In this document: piece by piece, positions 1-10,279 of the stretch | How the letters are laid out: each line of letters opens with the position of its first letter | Numbering within the stretch: the first letter of the stretch is position 1 | From: Rhodoferax sp. | Lineage (GTDB): Bacteria; Pseudomonadota; Gammaproteobacteria; Burkholderiales; Burkholderiaceae | Assembly (NCBI GenBank): GCA_020048295.1 | Contig: JAIFMT010000092.1 | Span: 1 to 28,250 of the forward strand | Direction: 5' to 3' | DNA length: 28,250 bases | Translations under genes and position numbers: made by a program | The notes under the pieces: generated by a model | What the model was told of the DNA's origin: nothing | What the model saw: only the letters and a program-made list of their open reading frames with translations | Database searches by the model: none

Positions 1-192
1 GTGACCGGTGGCACGCTGTGGGTGGGCGGTATCGTCACCGTGGGTTACTTTTTTGGCAACATTCCGTGGGTCAAACAGCACCTGGACAAGATCATCTGGG
101 CGATGATCTTCATCCCCGGTCTGCTGGTGCTGCTGGGGGCCTGGAAAAGCCGCCGCAAGCTGGCTGTTGCAGGCCAACGAACTGTTCGCTGA
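1..192 (+). CDS. DedA/VTT-family membrane protein, C-terminal fragment
   Basis: The reading frame is open from base 1 and ends in TGA at 190-192, so only the last 63 or so residues are present; the Val/GTG at base 1 is probably internal. The segment TLWVGGIVTVGYFFGN, followed by a hydrophobic stretch around residues 33-46 and a basic tail with KSRRK, matches the end of DedA (SNARE-associated/VTT) inner-membrane proteins as I know them. That family is linked to undecaprenyl-phosphate or lipid flipping and membrane homeostasis. The gene converges on the MFS gene with a 100-base gap. Family assignment is fairly sure; the exact paralogue cannot be told from this piece. Confidence 0.75.
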   Translation: MTGGTLWVGGIVTVGYFFGNIPWVKQHLDKIIWAMIFIPGLLVLLGAWKSRRKLAVAGQRTVR

Positions 193-281
193 TCTTGAAA
201 AAATGCGTGCTTGGCAGTGGCTGATGCCCTGGCGGTGCTTAGACCCAGATCGGCTAGCCTGTGCAGTTGGCGCTGCCACGC

Positions 282-299
282 GCGCTGATGACTCAGCGC
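282..299. other. Perfect 7-bp stem-loop between converging genes
   Basis: GCGCTGA (282-288), a TGAC loop and TCAGCGC (293-299) form a perfect hairpin that includes the stop codon of the minus-strand MFS gene and lies downstream of the DedA-type gene. No clear T-run follows on either strand (only TCTTG on plus), so a classical intrinsic terminator is not proven. It may slow or end transcription from either side. Confidence 0.35.
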
Positions 300-1480
300 T
301 CTTGCCTGAGCAGCGCAGCCAGTCCAACGGCCGCCACACTCAAGAGCAGGGCCGGAAAACCCAGCACCGGCGAGCGGTCAATCAGCGCTCCGGAACTGGC
401 CGAGGCCACCAGGCCGCCCAGCGTATAGGTGAGCACCAGCACCGCCGTGCTGTTGACCAGCGTGATGCCTTTCTCGCGTGCGCCGATGTCGATCATCGCC
501 AGCGTGTACAGGGCGCCGCCCGCCGCGCCCCAGATGGCGACCATCGGCCAAATCAGCTTGGGTTGGACCATAGCCATCGGGCTGACCACAGTGGACAGCA
601 GGATCAGACCGGTAAAGGCACGCATCATGAGCCGCCGGCCCTGGATCGGGGAGGTAAATCGGTCCGCCAGCATGCCCGCCGGGATGGCCATCAGTGTGCC
701 ACCCAGGCCACTCACGGAAACCAGAAGAGTCGCCACACTCGCGCTCAACCCCAGCGCCAGCCCATACAGGGGCAGGGTGGATGCCAGTCCCAGCTCAAAA
801 AAGCCACCGATAAATCCCGCCAGCATGATCACCGGGTTGCGCGAAACTGCATGCCATAACCCGTGCAGACCGACTCGGGCGGTGTGAGTGTCGTGGTCGG
901 GCGGTAACGCGGGTATCCATGCGGTCCAGGCCAAGCCAATGGCCAGCAAGGCCAAAACGAGCCACATGGCGGTGCGACTCTCGATGCCGACCCAGGCCAA
1001 TAGCGTTGGCCCAACCACAAACGTCATGCCGATCATGGTGGCAAAGCTGCCGATGTAGCGCCCTGTCTGGTCCGGCGGAGAAAATTCTGCAATGAAGGCT
1101 TCGGCCAGCACCCAGCGCAGGCCGTCGGCCAGGCCCGCCACGAGCACCAAGCCAAACCACAGCCACAGATTCGTGCTTGCAAAAATCCCGATCGCCGCCA
1201 CCAACGGCATGCCTGATGCCAGCCACATCGCGGTTCGGCGCCCAATTTTTTGGGTCACGATGGATGCAAACGGGGTCATGATGAAGATGCCCAGCCAGGT
1301 GGTCGCCGCAAACAGGCCCGCCACCGTGGTGGATACCTCCGCCTTTTTGAGCATTAGCAACAGCAGTGGTGACAGCATGAAAACGCCGCAGAGCTGAAAA
1401 AAAGTGGAGCCAAAGACGCTGACAAGGCCAATTTTTGAGCCCGCAGCCTGGGCGGGCGGCATGCCGGTGGTGGCATTCAT
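293..1480 (-). CDS. Major facilitator superfamily transporter
   Basis: The 395-residue protein is hydrophobic throughout, with a pattern of about 12 membrane helices and a central hydrophilic loop near residues 190-205 (PPDHDTHTARVG). A loop with GRRTAMW after the second helix resembles the MFS loop 2-3 signature (GxxxDRxGRR type), and ADRF near residue 270 is the matching half-repeat. It is an inner-membrane secondary transporter. The substrate cannot be read from the sequence; an efflux or sugar-type permease is possible. Its ATG overlaps the stop of the upstream HAD phosphatase gene by 4 bases (ATGA at 1477-1480), so translation is probably coupled and the two products may act on the same compound or its phosphate. 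Confidence 0.85.
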   Translation of the reverse strand: MNATTGMPPAQAAGSKIGLVSVFGSTFFQLCGVFMLSPLLLLMLKKAEVSTTVAGLFAATTWLGIFIMTPFASIVTQKIGRRTAMWLASGMPLVAAIGIFASTNLWLWFGLVLVAGLADGLRWVLAEAFIAEFSPPDQTGRYIGSFATMIGMTFVVGPTLLAWVGIESRTAMWLVLALLAIGLAWTAWIPALPPDHDTHTARVGLHGLWHAVSRNPVIMLAGFIGGFFELGLASTLPLYGLALGLSASVATLLVSVSGLGGTLMAIPAGMLADRFTSPIQGRRLMMRAFTGLILLSTVVSPMAMVQPKLIWPMVAIWGAAGGALYTLAMIDIGAREKGITLVNSTAVLVLTYTLGGLVASASSGALIDRSPVLGFPALLLSVAAVGLAALLRQER

Positions 1481-2343
1481 GGCGCTCGGGCTTGCAGGAT
1501 GACCCGCACCACTTCGGCAAAGCCGGCACCGCGCTCACTCGGCGTCACGTAGCGCGGCCAGTGGACCAGTTGCTCGGCAAACCGGCTGATGTTGGCCACA
1601 CCCACGCTGTGCGGAAAATGCTCAAACATCAGTTGGTCGTTGGTGGAGTCGCCCACATAGACCCAGCGGTCGATTTCATCGTCAAGTGTGCGGCCAAACA
1701 GTGTTTGCACCATCCAGCGCGCCGCCTCCAGTTTGTTGTGGTCGCCAAACCAGCCGTTGATGTGGATGCTGCTGACGGTGGCGTGCATGCCATGCGACTG
1801 AAACAGCGCCACCACCTGGCGCACCTTGTCCGGGGGCAACAGGGCGACCTCGTTGTAATCGATGGCGATGTCGGTTTCGCGGCCGGCGTGGTCGCTGGAG
1901 AGTGCGCTGCCAGGTACCTGTTGCAGGATGCTCTGCGCCACTTGTTGCATGCGGGCGTAGTTGCTGGCGCGGGTCAGGGTCTCTGAATGGTATATTTTAT
2001 ATAGCTGTCTGCGCTTATCCCATAATGGCTGTAGGCCAATTTGACCAATATTTTCTGGCACAAATGCCACACCACCGTTCTCAGCCACCATCGCATCCAC
2101 CGACCACGCTGGAATGCCGCGCGCCGCATCACCCAGCGCGTGCGGCTCGCACCAGCCCACCGGTCGCCCGGTGATCGGAATCACCGCCAGCCCGGCCGCC
2201 TTCAGGTCGGCCAAGGCCTGCAAGGCATCCGGGGTGATGGCTTGGTGTGTGGTCAGCGTGTCGTCGATGTCGGTAAAGACCCCGATGATGGTCTGGCGTT
2301 GCTCAAGCGGCCAGCTTGCCAGAGGCAACAGGGGCAGGTTCAT
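1477..2343 (-). CDS. HAD-superfamily (subclass IIB) phosphatase
   Basis: The frame extends upstream to 2508, but that part lies inside prfC and is not conserved-looking. The ATG at 2343 follows the prfC stop by one base and gives a 288-residue protein. HAD motifs are visible: I, DIDDT with D25 and D27; II, T58-G-R; III, a Lys around K204 (HNK); IV, GDSTND at 231-236. The cap between motifs II and III is of the IIB (Cof/sucrose-phosphatase/mannosyl-3-phosphoglycerate phosphatase) type. It is probably a cytosolic sugar-phosphate phosphatase; the substrate is unknown. Residues 100-115 are encoded by a copy of a palindromic repeat (2001-2046) in antisense. Downstream it is coupled to the MFS gene. 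Confidence 0.8.
   Translation of the reverse strand: MNLPLLPLASWPLEQRQTIIGVFTDIDDTLTTHQAITPDALQALADLKAAGLAVIPITGRPVGWCEPHALGDAARGIPAWSVDAMVAENGGVAFVPENIGQIGLQPLWDKRRQLYKIYHSETLTRASNYARMQQVAQSILQQVPGSALSSDHAGRETDIAIDYNEVALLPPDKVRQVVALFQSHGMHATVSSIHINGWFGDHNKLEAARWMVQTLFGRTLDDEIDRWVYVGDSTNDQLMFEHFPHSVGVANISRFAEQLVHWPRYVTPSERGAGFAEVVRVILQARAP
2001..2046 (+). repeat. Interspersed palindromic repeat, copy A, inside the HAD gene
   Basis: This 46-base segment starts ATAGCTGTCTGCGCTTAT and ends GGCCAATTTGACC. It aligns without gaps to 19367-19412 (33 of 46 identical by eye). It keeps the left arm GCGCTTAT of a hairpin whose right arm ATAAGCGC is preserved in copy B. It is read through in antisense by the HAD phosphatase gene, keeping frame. 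Confidence 0.65.
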
Positions 2344-2344
2344 G

Positions 2345-3976
2345 TCAGCCAGCGCTTTGCAATGCCAGCCCTGCGTGCTCGCGCAGCGGGTGGAAGTGGA
2401 TCTTGGGAAAACGCTCCTGCGCCAACCGCACGTCATAAGGGCTGGTGCACAGGTAGGCCAGGGTGTCGGCGGCGTCGCGCGCCATGCGCTGCGGATATGC
2501 GTGCACAAAATCTTTCAGTTCTTGTGGCGTGTCGGCGGTGATCCAGCGTGCGCCGGTGTACTGGCTGCTCTCCAGGCGGATGTCGGCGTCGTATTCCCCT
2601 TTGAGGCGGTGCTGCACCACTTCAAACTGCAATTGGCCCACCGCGCCGAGCAGCATGTTGCCGCCCATCTCGGGCCGAAACACCTGAATCGCGCCTTCTT
2701 CACCCAGCTGTGCCAGCCCTTGCTGGAGCTGTTTGGTGCGCAAGGGGTTTTTCAGCACCACCGTCATGAACATCTCAGGGGCAAAGAACGGCAGGCCGGT
2801 AAACAGCAGGTTGACCGAGCCGTCGGTGATCGTGTCGCCCAACTGCACGCCACCGTGGGTGGTGAAGCCCACAATATCACCGGCGTAGGCTTCTTCGACG
2901 GCCTCGCGGCGCTGGCTCATGAAGGTCACCACGCTGGTGGGGCGCAGTTCCTTGGCGGTGCGCATGACTTTCAGCTTCATGCCGGGACTGTATTTGCCAC
3001 TGGCCATGCGCACGAAGGCGATGCGGTCGCGGTGATTCGCGTCCATGTTGGCCTGCACCTTGAACACCACGCCGCTGAAAGCCTCGTCTTCGGGCTGCAC
3101 CTGCTTGATGACCGGTTGCTTGTTGACGACAAACGAACTCGTGCGTGGGCCGGGTGACGGGGCCAGGTCAATCAGCGCGTCGAGCACTTCCATCACGCCA
3201 AAATTGTTGACCCCAGAGCCAAAAAACACCGGCGTTTGCTTGCCGGCCAGAAAAGCGTCGTGGTCAAACGTAGGCGAGGCGCCGGTGGCGAGTTCCATGC
3301 TCTCAAACGCTGCGTCAATCTCGAAGCCAAAGCGCTTTGTCAGCGTCTCGGTGTCGGTGACTGGAATCGACTCGAAATCTTGCGGCCGGCGTTCGCTGCC
3401 CGACTCAAATACCGTCATGCTGCGACTGCGCAGGTTGATGATGCCGCCAAAGCTTTTGCCCTGGCCCACCGGCCAGGTCATCGGCACACAGGGCATGCCG
3501 AGTTCACGCTCCACTTCGTCAAGGATGTCGAGCGGGTCGCGCACCTCGCGGTCCATTTTGTTGACAAAGGTGATGATGGGTGTGTCACGCTGTCGGCAAA
3601 CCTCGATCAACCGGCGGGTTTGCGACTCGACACCGTTGGCCGCGTCGATCACCATCAAGGCCGAGTCAACTGCTGTCAGCACGCGGTAGGTGTCTTCAGA
3701 AAAGTCCTTGTGGCCGGGCGTGTCGAGCAGGTTGATGACATGGTCGCGATAGACCATCTGCATCACGCTCGATGCCACCGAGATGCCGCGCTGCTTTTCG
3801 ATCTCCATCCAATCAGAGGTGGCGTGGCGCGTGGCTTTGCGTGCCTTGACGCTGCCGGCAATCTGGATGGCTCCCGAGAACAGCAGCAGTTTTTCGGTCA
3901 GGGTAGTTTTGCCGGCATCGGGGTGCGAGATGATCGCAAAAGTGCGTCTGCGGCGGGTTTCAAAAGCGTAAGTCAC
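2345..3976 (-). CDS. prfC: Peptide chain release factor 3 (RF3)
   Basis: This is a translational GTPase that recycles RF1/RF2 from the ribosome after termination. With the GTG start at 3976 the protein has 543 residues (E. coli RF3 is 529). The G domain is complete: HPDAGKTT at 18-25 (G1), DTPGH at 85-89 (G3), NKMD at 139-142 (G4), followed by EF-Tu-like domain II and the RF3 C-terminal domain (FRPEMGGNMLLGAVGQLQFEV). The frame stays open to an ATG at 4090, but those 38 extra residues are low-complexity and the family normally begins about ten residues before RRTFAIISHPD, so I prefer GTG-3976. Neither start has a strong ribosome binding site. The gene is the first of a minus-strand block with the HAD and MFS genes and is divergent from pgm. 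Confidence 0.95.
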   Translation of the reverse strand: MTYAFETRRRRTFAIISHPDAGKTTLTEKLLLFSGAIQIAGSVKARKATRHATSDWMEIEKQRGISVASSVMQMVYRDHVINLLDTPGHKDFSEDTYRVLTAVDSALMVIDAANGVESQTRRLIEVCRQRDTPIITFVNKMDREVRDPLDILDEVERELGMPCVPMTWPVGQGKSFGGIINLRSRSMTVFESGSERRPQDFESIPVTDTETLTKRFGFEIDAAFESMELATGASPTFDHDAFLAGKQTPVFFGSGVNNFGVMEVLDALIDLAPSPGPRTSSFVVNKQPVIKQVQPEDEAFSGVVFKVQANMDANHRDRIAFVRMASGKYSPGMKLKVMRTAKELRPTSVVTFMSQRREAVEEAYAGDIVGFTTHGGVQLGDTITDGSVNLLFTGLPFFAPEMFMTVVLKNPLRTKQLQQGLAQLGEEGAIQVFRPEMGGNMLLGAVGQLQFEVVQHRLKGEYDADIRLESSQYTGARWITADTPQELKDFVHAYPQRMARDAADTLAYLCTSPYDVRLAQERFPKIHFHPLREHAGLALQSAG

Positions 3977-4095
3977 AAGGGATGATGTTGGTTGGCAGGT
4001 CGGGAGCCTGGCGGCGCTGGCGCTGGCACAATGTGGCGGTCCGGTGCCTGCGTTTTGTTGAGGTAGGTCAATATTGGAACAAGTAAGCATTTTAA

Positions 4096-5826
<1,731 letters not shown>

Positions 5827-5886
5827 GCTTTTCTGGTCTGCATGCCAAGGCATGTCAGACAATCGCATCACAACAAACCCAAACCC

Positions 5887-5892
5887 GAGGAG
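5887..5892 (+). promoter_or_regulatory. Ribosome binding site of glgC
   Basis: GAGGAG lies 6 bases before the ATG at 5899 and decides this start over an in-frame ATG at 5842, whose product would carry a basic, non-conserved extension. Confidence 0.7.
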
Positions 5893-5898
5893 ACCACC

Positions 5899-7176
5899 AT
5901 GGTGGACATGATCGAGAAAAGAACCCCTGAAACCCATCAACTGATCCGCCACACTGTCGCCTTGGTGCTGGCGGGTGGGCGTGGCTCAAGGCTCAAGCAA
6001 TTGACCGATAGCCGGGCCAAGCCGGCGGTTTACTTTGGTGGCAAGTTCCGCATCATTGACTTTGCCCTGTCCAACTGCCTGAATTCGGGCATTCGGCGCA
6101 TGGCCGTGGTGACGCAGTACAAGTCGCATTCGCTGATGCGCCACATGCAGCGTGGCTGGAGCTTTTTGCGTGCCGAGCTCAATGAGATGGTTGATTTGCT
6201 GCCGGCGCAACAACGTGCTGGTGAGGAACACTGGTACCGCGGCACCGCAGATGCGATTTTTCAGAACCTGGACATCATCCGCTCCAGCAACCCGCAATAC
6301 ATCGTGATTTTGGCCGGTGATCACGTTTACAAGATGGATTACTCGATCATGGTCAAGGACCATGTGGCCATGGGAGCCGGTTGCACGGTGGGCTGCATTG
6401 AAGTGCCGCGTGCCGAAGCCAGCGCGTTTGGGGTGATGGCCATCGACGCAGACCGGCAGATCACCGCTTTTGTTGAAAAGCCAGCCAACCCGCCAGCCAT
6501 GCCAGGCAACGAGGCAGTGTCTTTGGCCAGCATGGGAATTTATGTTTTTGACGCGGAGTACCTCTACAAGTTGCTGGAAGAAGACTTGGCCAACCCGGAG
6601 TCTGAGCATGATTTTGGCAAGAACGTGATTCCGCGTGCGGTGGGCGAGGGGCGGGCACTGGCCCATCCGTTTGGCTTGTCATGCGTGTCGCGGGTGGCGG
6701 GTATCGAGCCTTACTGGCGCGATGTCGGAACCATCGACGCGTTCTGGTCAGCCAACCTGGACTTGGCTTCCACCGTGCCGGAACTCGACATTTACGACAC
6801 CGAATGGCCGATCTGGACCTACCAGCGCCAGTTGCCGCCGGCCAAGTTTGTGCCGGACAAGGACGGACAAAATGGGGTTTATGTCAACACCCTGGTGTCG
6901 GGTGGCTGCATCGTGTCGGGTTCTTATGTGGCGCATTCGGTGTTGTTTTCCGAGGTGCGGGTGCATTCTGATTGCAAGATTCTGGAGATGGTTGCCCTGC
7001 CCGATGTCACCATCAACCGCCATTGCCGGCTGCGCAAGGTGGTGATTGATCGCGGTTGCGTCATCCCCGAAGGACTGGTGGTGGGAGAAGACCCGGTGCT
7101 CGATGCGCAGCGCTTTGAGCGCACTGAAGGCGGTGTGGTCTTGATCACGCGTGAGATGCTGGAAAAATTGAGTTAA
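5899..7176 (+). CDS. glgC: Glucose-1-phosphate adenylyltransferase (ADP-glucose pyrophosphorylase)
   Basis: The enzyme makes ADP-glucose from ATP and glucose-1-phosphate, the committed and allosterically controlled step of bacterial glycogen synthesis. The 425-residue length matches E. coli GlgC (431). The nucleotide-binding loop [14 protein letters not shown] lies at 24-37. [17 protein letters not shown] follows with K41, at the place of the E. coli activator-site lysine. Further on are [10 protein letters not shown] with the catalytic Asp region and FVEKPAN with the glucose-1-phosphate Lys. The C-terminal part has the expected beta-helix character. The start at 5899 is chosen because of GAGGAG just upstream. 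It lies 72 bases after pgm and 31 before glgA, in one likely operon. Confidence 0.96.
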   Translation: MVDMIEKRTPETHQLIRHTVALVLAGGRGSRLKQLTDSRAKPAVYFGGKFRIIDFALSNCLNSGIRRMAVVTQYKSHSLMRHMQRGWSFLRAELNEMVDLLPAQQRAGEEHWYRGTADAIFQNLDIIRSSNPQYIVILAGDHVYKMDYSIMVKDHVAMGAGCTVGCIEVPRAEASAFGVMAIDADRQITAFVEKPANPPAMPGNEAVSLASMGIYVFDAEYLYKLLEEDLANPESEHDFGKNVIPRAVGEGRALAHPFGLSCVSRVAGIEPYWRDVGTIDAFWSANLDLASTVPELDIYDTEWPIWTYQRQLPPAKFVPDKDGQNGVYVNTLVSGGCIVSGSYVAHSVLFSEVRVHSDCKILEMVALPDVTINRHCRLRKVVIDRGCVIPEGLVVGEDPVLDAQRFERTEGGVVLITREMLEKLS

Positions 7177-7207
7177 GCGCCGAAGTCCTCCGAGAGAACC
7201 ATCATTC

Positions 7208-8656
7208 ATGAATGTTTTGCAGGTTAGCGCCGAAATTTTTCCTCTTCTCAAAACCGGCGGTCTGGCCGATATTGCCGGGGCACTGCCGGGTGCGCTCAAC
7301 GCCGCTGGGTGTGATACGCGAGTATTGCTACCGGGTTTTCCTGCCATCATGGCAGACCTGCAAAACAGCACGCTGCTGGCCGAATTGAACGCGCCTTGGG
7401 GCGAACGCTTTGCGGTGCGTCAGGGTTACCTGGCCAGCCTGAATTTGACCGCTTATGTGATTGATGCACACGCGCTTTATTGGCGGCCTGGTAGCCCCTA
7501 TGAAGACGTGCAGCACAAGCCTTATACCGACAACTACCGTCGCTTCGCACTGCTGGGCTGGGTGGGCGCGCGCCTGGCCGCCGGGCTCGATGCCTACTGG
7601 CAGCCGCGTGTGGTGCACAGCCATGACTGGCATGCGGCCATGGTGTCGGCCTACATGGCGTTTGCGCCGGTGCAGCGCACCTATGTGGCAAGTGTCTATA
7701 CCGTGCATAACCTGGCCTACCAGGGTGTCTTTGCGCCACGCCATTTTTTTGAGTTAGGGTTACCGATTGCGGCCTTCGGGGTGGACGGGCTGGAGTTTCA
7801 TGGCCAGTTGTCGTTCATGAAGGCCGGGCTGTATTTTTCGGACCATATCACCACGGTGAGCCCTAGCTACGCGCGTGAAATCCAGACCCCCGAACAGGGT
7901 TGTGGTCTGGATGGCCTGCTGCGCGCGCGCGCAGCGGACTTGACCGGCGTGCTCAATGGAGTGGATGAGGCCACCTGGAATCCGGCGCAGGACAGCGCGA
8001 TTGCTTTCAATTTTGATGCGGACAAGACGGCAGGCAAAGCGCGCTGCAAAGCCTTTTTGCAAGAAGAACTGGGCCTGGCGGTGAAGGCCGATGCGCCGTT
8101 GTTTGGTATTGTCAGCCGCCTGACGGAACAAAAGGGCTTGCACTTGGTGCTTGCGGTGCTTGATGAATTGCTGGCGCGTGGCGGCCAGCTGGTGCTGTTG
8201 GGTGCCGGCGACCGGGCCATGGAGCAAGCCTTCAGCGAGCGGGCAGCAGCGCATCCGCAAGCCATGTCAGTGCAAATTGGCTACAACGAAGCCTATGCGC
8301 ACCAGATATTCTCAGCTTCTGATGTGACCCTGGTACCTTCTAGGTTTGAGCCTTGCGGACTGACGCAACTGTACGGACTGAAATATGGCAGCCTGCCATT
8401 GGTGCACCATGTGGGGGGGCTGGCTGATACCGTGGTTGATTGTTCGCTGGAAGATTTGGCCAATCAGACTGCCAATGGTTTTGTCTTTCACCGTTTTGAG
8501 GTGGCAGAACTGCGGCGTGCCATGGCCCGGGCGTTTGCGCTGTATGCGCGCAAGACCGAGTGGCGTGCGGTACGCGCCCGCGCCATGAAGCAGCCGTTGG
8601 GTTGGGATGCCGCGGCAGCGCAATACATCGACTTGTACCGCCGGCTCTGTCCGTAA
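7208..8656 (+). CDS. glgA: Glycogen synthase (ADP-glucose type, GT5)
   Basis: The enzyme transfers glucose from ADP-glucose to the non-reducing end of alpha-1,4-glucan. The 482-residue protein opens with the GT5 signature KTGGLADIAGALP (K15-T-G-G, the ADP-glucose lysine site). In the second Rossmann domain it has the retaining-GT motif PSRFEPCGLTQLYG, with E381 at the place of E. coli E377, followed by GGLADTV. A 'SRLTEQKGL' segment marks the beginning of the C-terminal nucleotide-binding domain. Length agrees with E. coli GlgA (477). It lies 31 bases after glgC, the direct supplier of its substrate, and only a weak GAGA-like ribosome site precedes the ATG. Confidence 0.96.
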   Translation: MNVLQVSAEIFPLLKTGGLADIAGALPGALNAAGCDTRVLLPGFPAIMADLQNSTLLAELNAPWGERFAVRQGYLASLNLTAYVIDAHALYWRPGSPYEDVQHKPYTDNYRRFALLGWVGARLAAGLDAYWQPRVVHSHDWHAAMVSAYMAFAPVQRTYVASVYTVHNLAYQGVFAPRHFFELGLPIAAFGVDGLEFHGQLSFMKAGLYFSDHITTVSPSYAREIQTPEQGCGLDGLLRARAADLTGVLNGVDEATWNPAQDSAIAFNFDADKTAGKARCKAFLQEELGLAVKADAPLFGIVSRLTEQKGLHLVLAVLDELLARGGQLVLLGAGDRAMEQAFSERAAAHPQAMSVQIGYNEAYAHQIFSASDVTLVPSRFEPCGLTQLYGLKYGSLPLVHHVGGLADTVVDCSLEDLANQTANGFVFHRFEVAELRRAMARAFALYARKTEWRAVRARAMKQPLGWDAAAAQYIDLYRRLCP

Positions 8657-8723
8657 GCCGCCTGAATCATCACCTTTTTTGGCGCGAATATTCCAAAGAT
8701 TCCCGAACACGAGCCATTCATTC

Positions 8724-10229
8724 ATGCCAAATCCCTTGCTGCTACAACGACGTGCCGGTGTGGTGTTGCACCCGACATCCCTGCCAGGGCCCCACGGATC
8801 AGGTGACTTTGGCCCGAGCGCCTACCGATTTGTGGATTGGCTGCATTCGGCTGGGCAAACGCTGTGGCAGACTTTGCCGCTGGGTCCGGTCGGGCCCGGC
8901 AACTCGCCTTACATGGGGAGTTCGGCGTTTGCGGGCAACCCCAGCCTGGTCGCGTTTGAGCCGATGGTGACGCGCAGGTGGATCAGTGCGACCAGTTTGC
9001 ATGCTGATTTTGATACGCAGCGGGTGAATTACCGTGATGTCACCGCCTGGCGCGTACAAAAGCTGCGCGAAGCGTTTAACGGTTTTTTGCAGCATGGCTC
9101 TGCACAGGATCATCGCGCGCTAAGAGATTGGGCGCAGGCGCAGCAGGTTTGGCTGGATGACTACAGCTTGTTCATGGCGCTGGACAGCAAGTACCGGCCC
9201 AAACGTTGGCCGAAATGGCCAAAGACGCTGGCGCGTCGCGACCCCAGGGCAATGGCCAAAGCGCGTGTGCAGCATGAGCCCGAGATGGCCTTCTGGCGCT
9301 TTGTGCAGTGGCAATTTGATGTGCAGTGGCAGGCGATCAAGATCTATGCACACCACAAACAGGTGTTGCTGGTCGGTGATTTGCCAATCTTTGTGGCGCA
9401 CCACAGTGCCGATTGTTGGGCCAGACCCGATTTGTACATGCTGGACGATACCGGACAGCCGCGTGTGGTGGCGGGTGTGCCACCGGACTTCTTCTCGGCT
9501 ACCGGACAGCGCTGGGGCAATCCGTTGTACGACTGGGCTGCCATGAAGCAGGATGGTTACCAGTGGTGGGTGGCCCGGGTGCGCCGCCAGTTGACACTGG
9601 CTGATGTGGTCCGGATTGACCATTTCCGTGGCTTTGTGGACTACTGGGAAATTCCGGCGGATGAACCCACCGCCATCCGCGGGCAATGGAAGCCTGGGCC
9701 GGGCGATGACCTGTTTGCTGGCCTGGCGGCGACTTTGGGTGATTTGCCCATCATTGCGGAAGACCTTGGCATCATCACGCCAGCAGTCACTGCGTTGCGG
9801 CTGCGGCTGGGCTTTCCAGGCATGAAGGTGCTGCAGTTTGGTTTTTCCGGCGATGAGAGCCACATATTTTTGCCGCACAACTATGAAACCAATACGGTGG
9901 TGTACACCGGTACCCATGACAATGACACGGTGCAGGGTTGGTGGGACAACTGCTCGGCGCAAGAGCGCCAATTTGCCATGCGTTACCTGAAAACCGATGC
10001 GGCCAACGTGCCGTGGGCCATGTTGCGCGCCGCGATCATGTCGCCCGCCTGCATCTCGCTGTGCCAGTTGCAGGATGTGCTGGGTCTCGATGGGGCGCAT
10101 CGCATGAACACACCAGGCACCATGGGTTGCTGGACCTGGCGTTTCAGCTGGGACTGGATTGACCCAGAGGTGGCACAGCGGCTGGCACAAATCACTGCCG
10201 AAGGTGGCAGAGGCGGTGCAGCGGCCTGA
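8724..10229 (+). CDS. malQ: 4-alpha-glucanotransferase (amylomaltase, GH77)
   Basis: The enzyme disproportionates maltodextrins, turning the short oligosaccharides left by debranching into longer chains that GlgP can use. The preferred ATG at 8724 gives 501 residues; an earlier in-frame ATG at 8607 lies within glgA and its extension looks non-conserved. GH77 motifs are clear: HPTSLPGPHGSGDFG near the N terminus, DLPIFVAHHSADCWA, VPPDFFSATGQRWGNP, RIDHFRGF with nucleophile D299, IAEDLG with acid/base E346, and GTHDNDT with D399. It is the compact (plant D-enzyme/Thermus-like) form without the long N-terminal extension of E. coli MalQ. It ends the plus-strand arm, 50 bases from the convergent glgX. 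Confidence 0.94.
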   Translation: MPNPLLLQRRAGVVLHPTSLPGPHGSGDFGPSAYRFVDWLHSAGQTLWQTLPLGPVGPGNSPYMGSSAFAGNPSLVAFEPMVTRRWISATSLHADFDTQRVNYRDVTAWRVQKLREAFNGFLQHGSAQDHRALRDWAQAQQVWLDDYSLFMALDSKYRPKRWPKWPKTLARRDPRAMAKARVQHEPEMAFWRFVQWQFDVQWQAIKIYAHHKQVLLVGDLPIFVAHHSADCWARPDLYMLDDTGQPRVVAGVPPDFFSATGQRWGNPLYDWAAMKQDGYQWWVARVRRQLTLADVVRIDHFRGFVDYWEIPADEPTAIRGQWKPGPGDDLFAGLAATLGDLPIIAEDLGIITPAVTALRLRLGFPGMKVLQFGFSGDESHIFLPHNYETNTVVYTGTHDNDTVQGWWDNCSAQERQFAMRYLKTDAANVPWAMLRAAIMSPACISLCQLQDVLGLDGAHRMNTPGTMGCWTWRFSWDWIDPEVAQRLAQITAEGGRGGAAA

Positions 10230-10279
10230 AGGTTTTGGACGATGCTTGTCGCCAAAGGGCTGCTGTCAGCTTGGCCAAC

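Noticed and set aside
1424..1440. GGCCAATTTTTGAGC resembling the right end of the interspersed repeat
   Set aside because: Only about ten bases match and no hairpin arm or left part is present; it encodes ordinary MFS N-terminal residues.
2114..3157. Plus-strand open frame (347 codons) opposite prfC
   Set aside because: It is antisense to RF3 domains that are clearly conserved.
3977..4090. N-terminal extension of RF3 to an ATG at 4090
   Set aside because: The 38 extra residues are low-complexity and absent from the family; the GTG at 3976 gives the expected beginning. The region is more likely the prfC leader and shared intergenic space with pgm.
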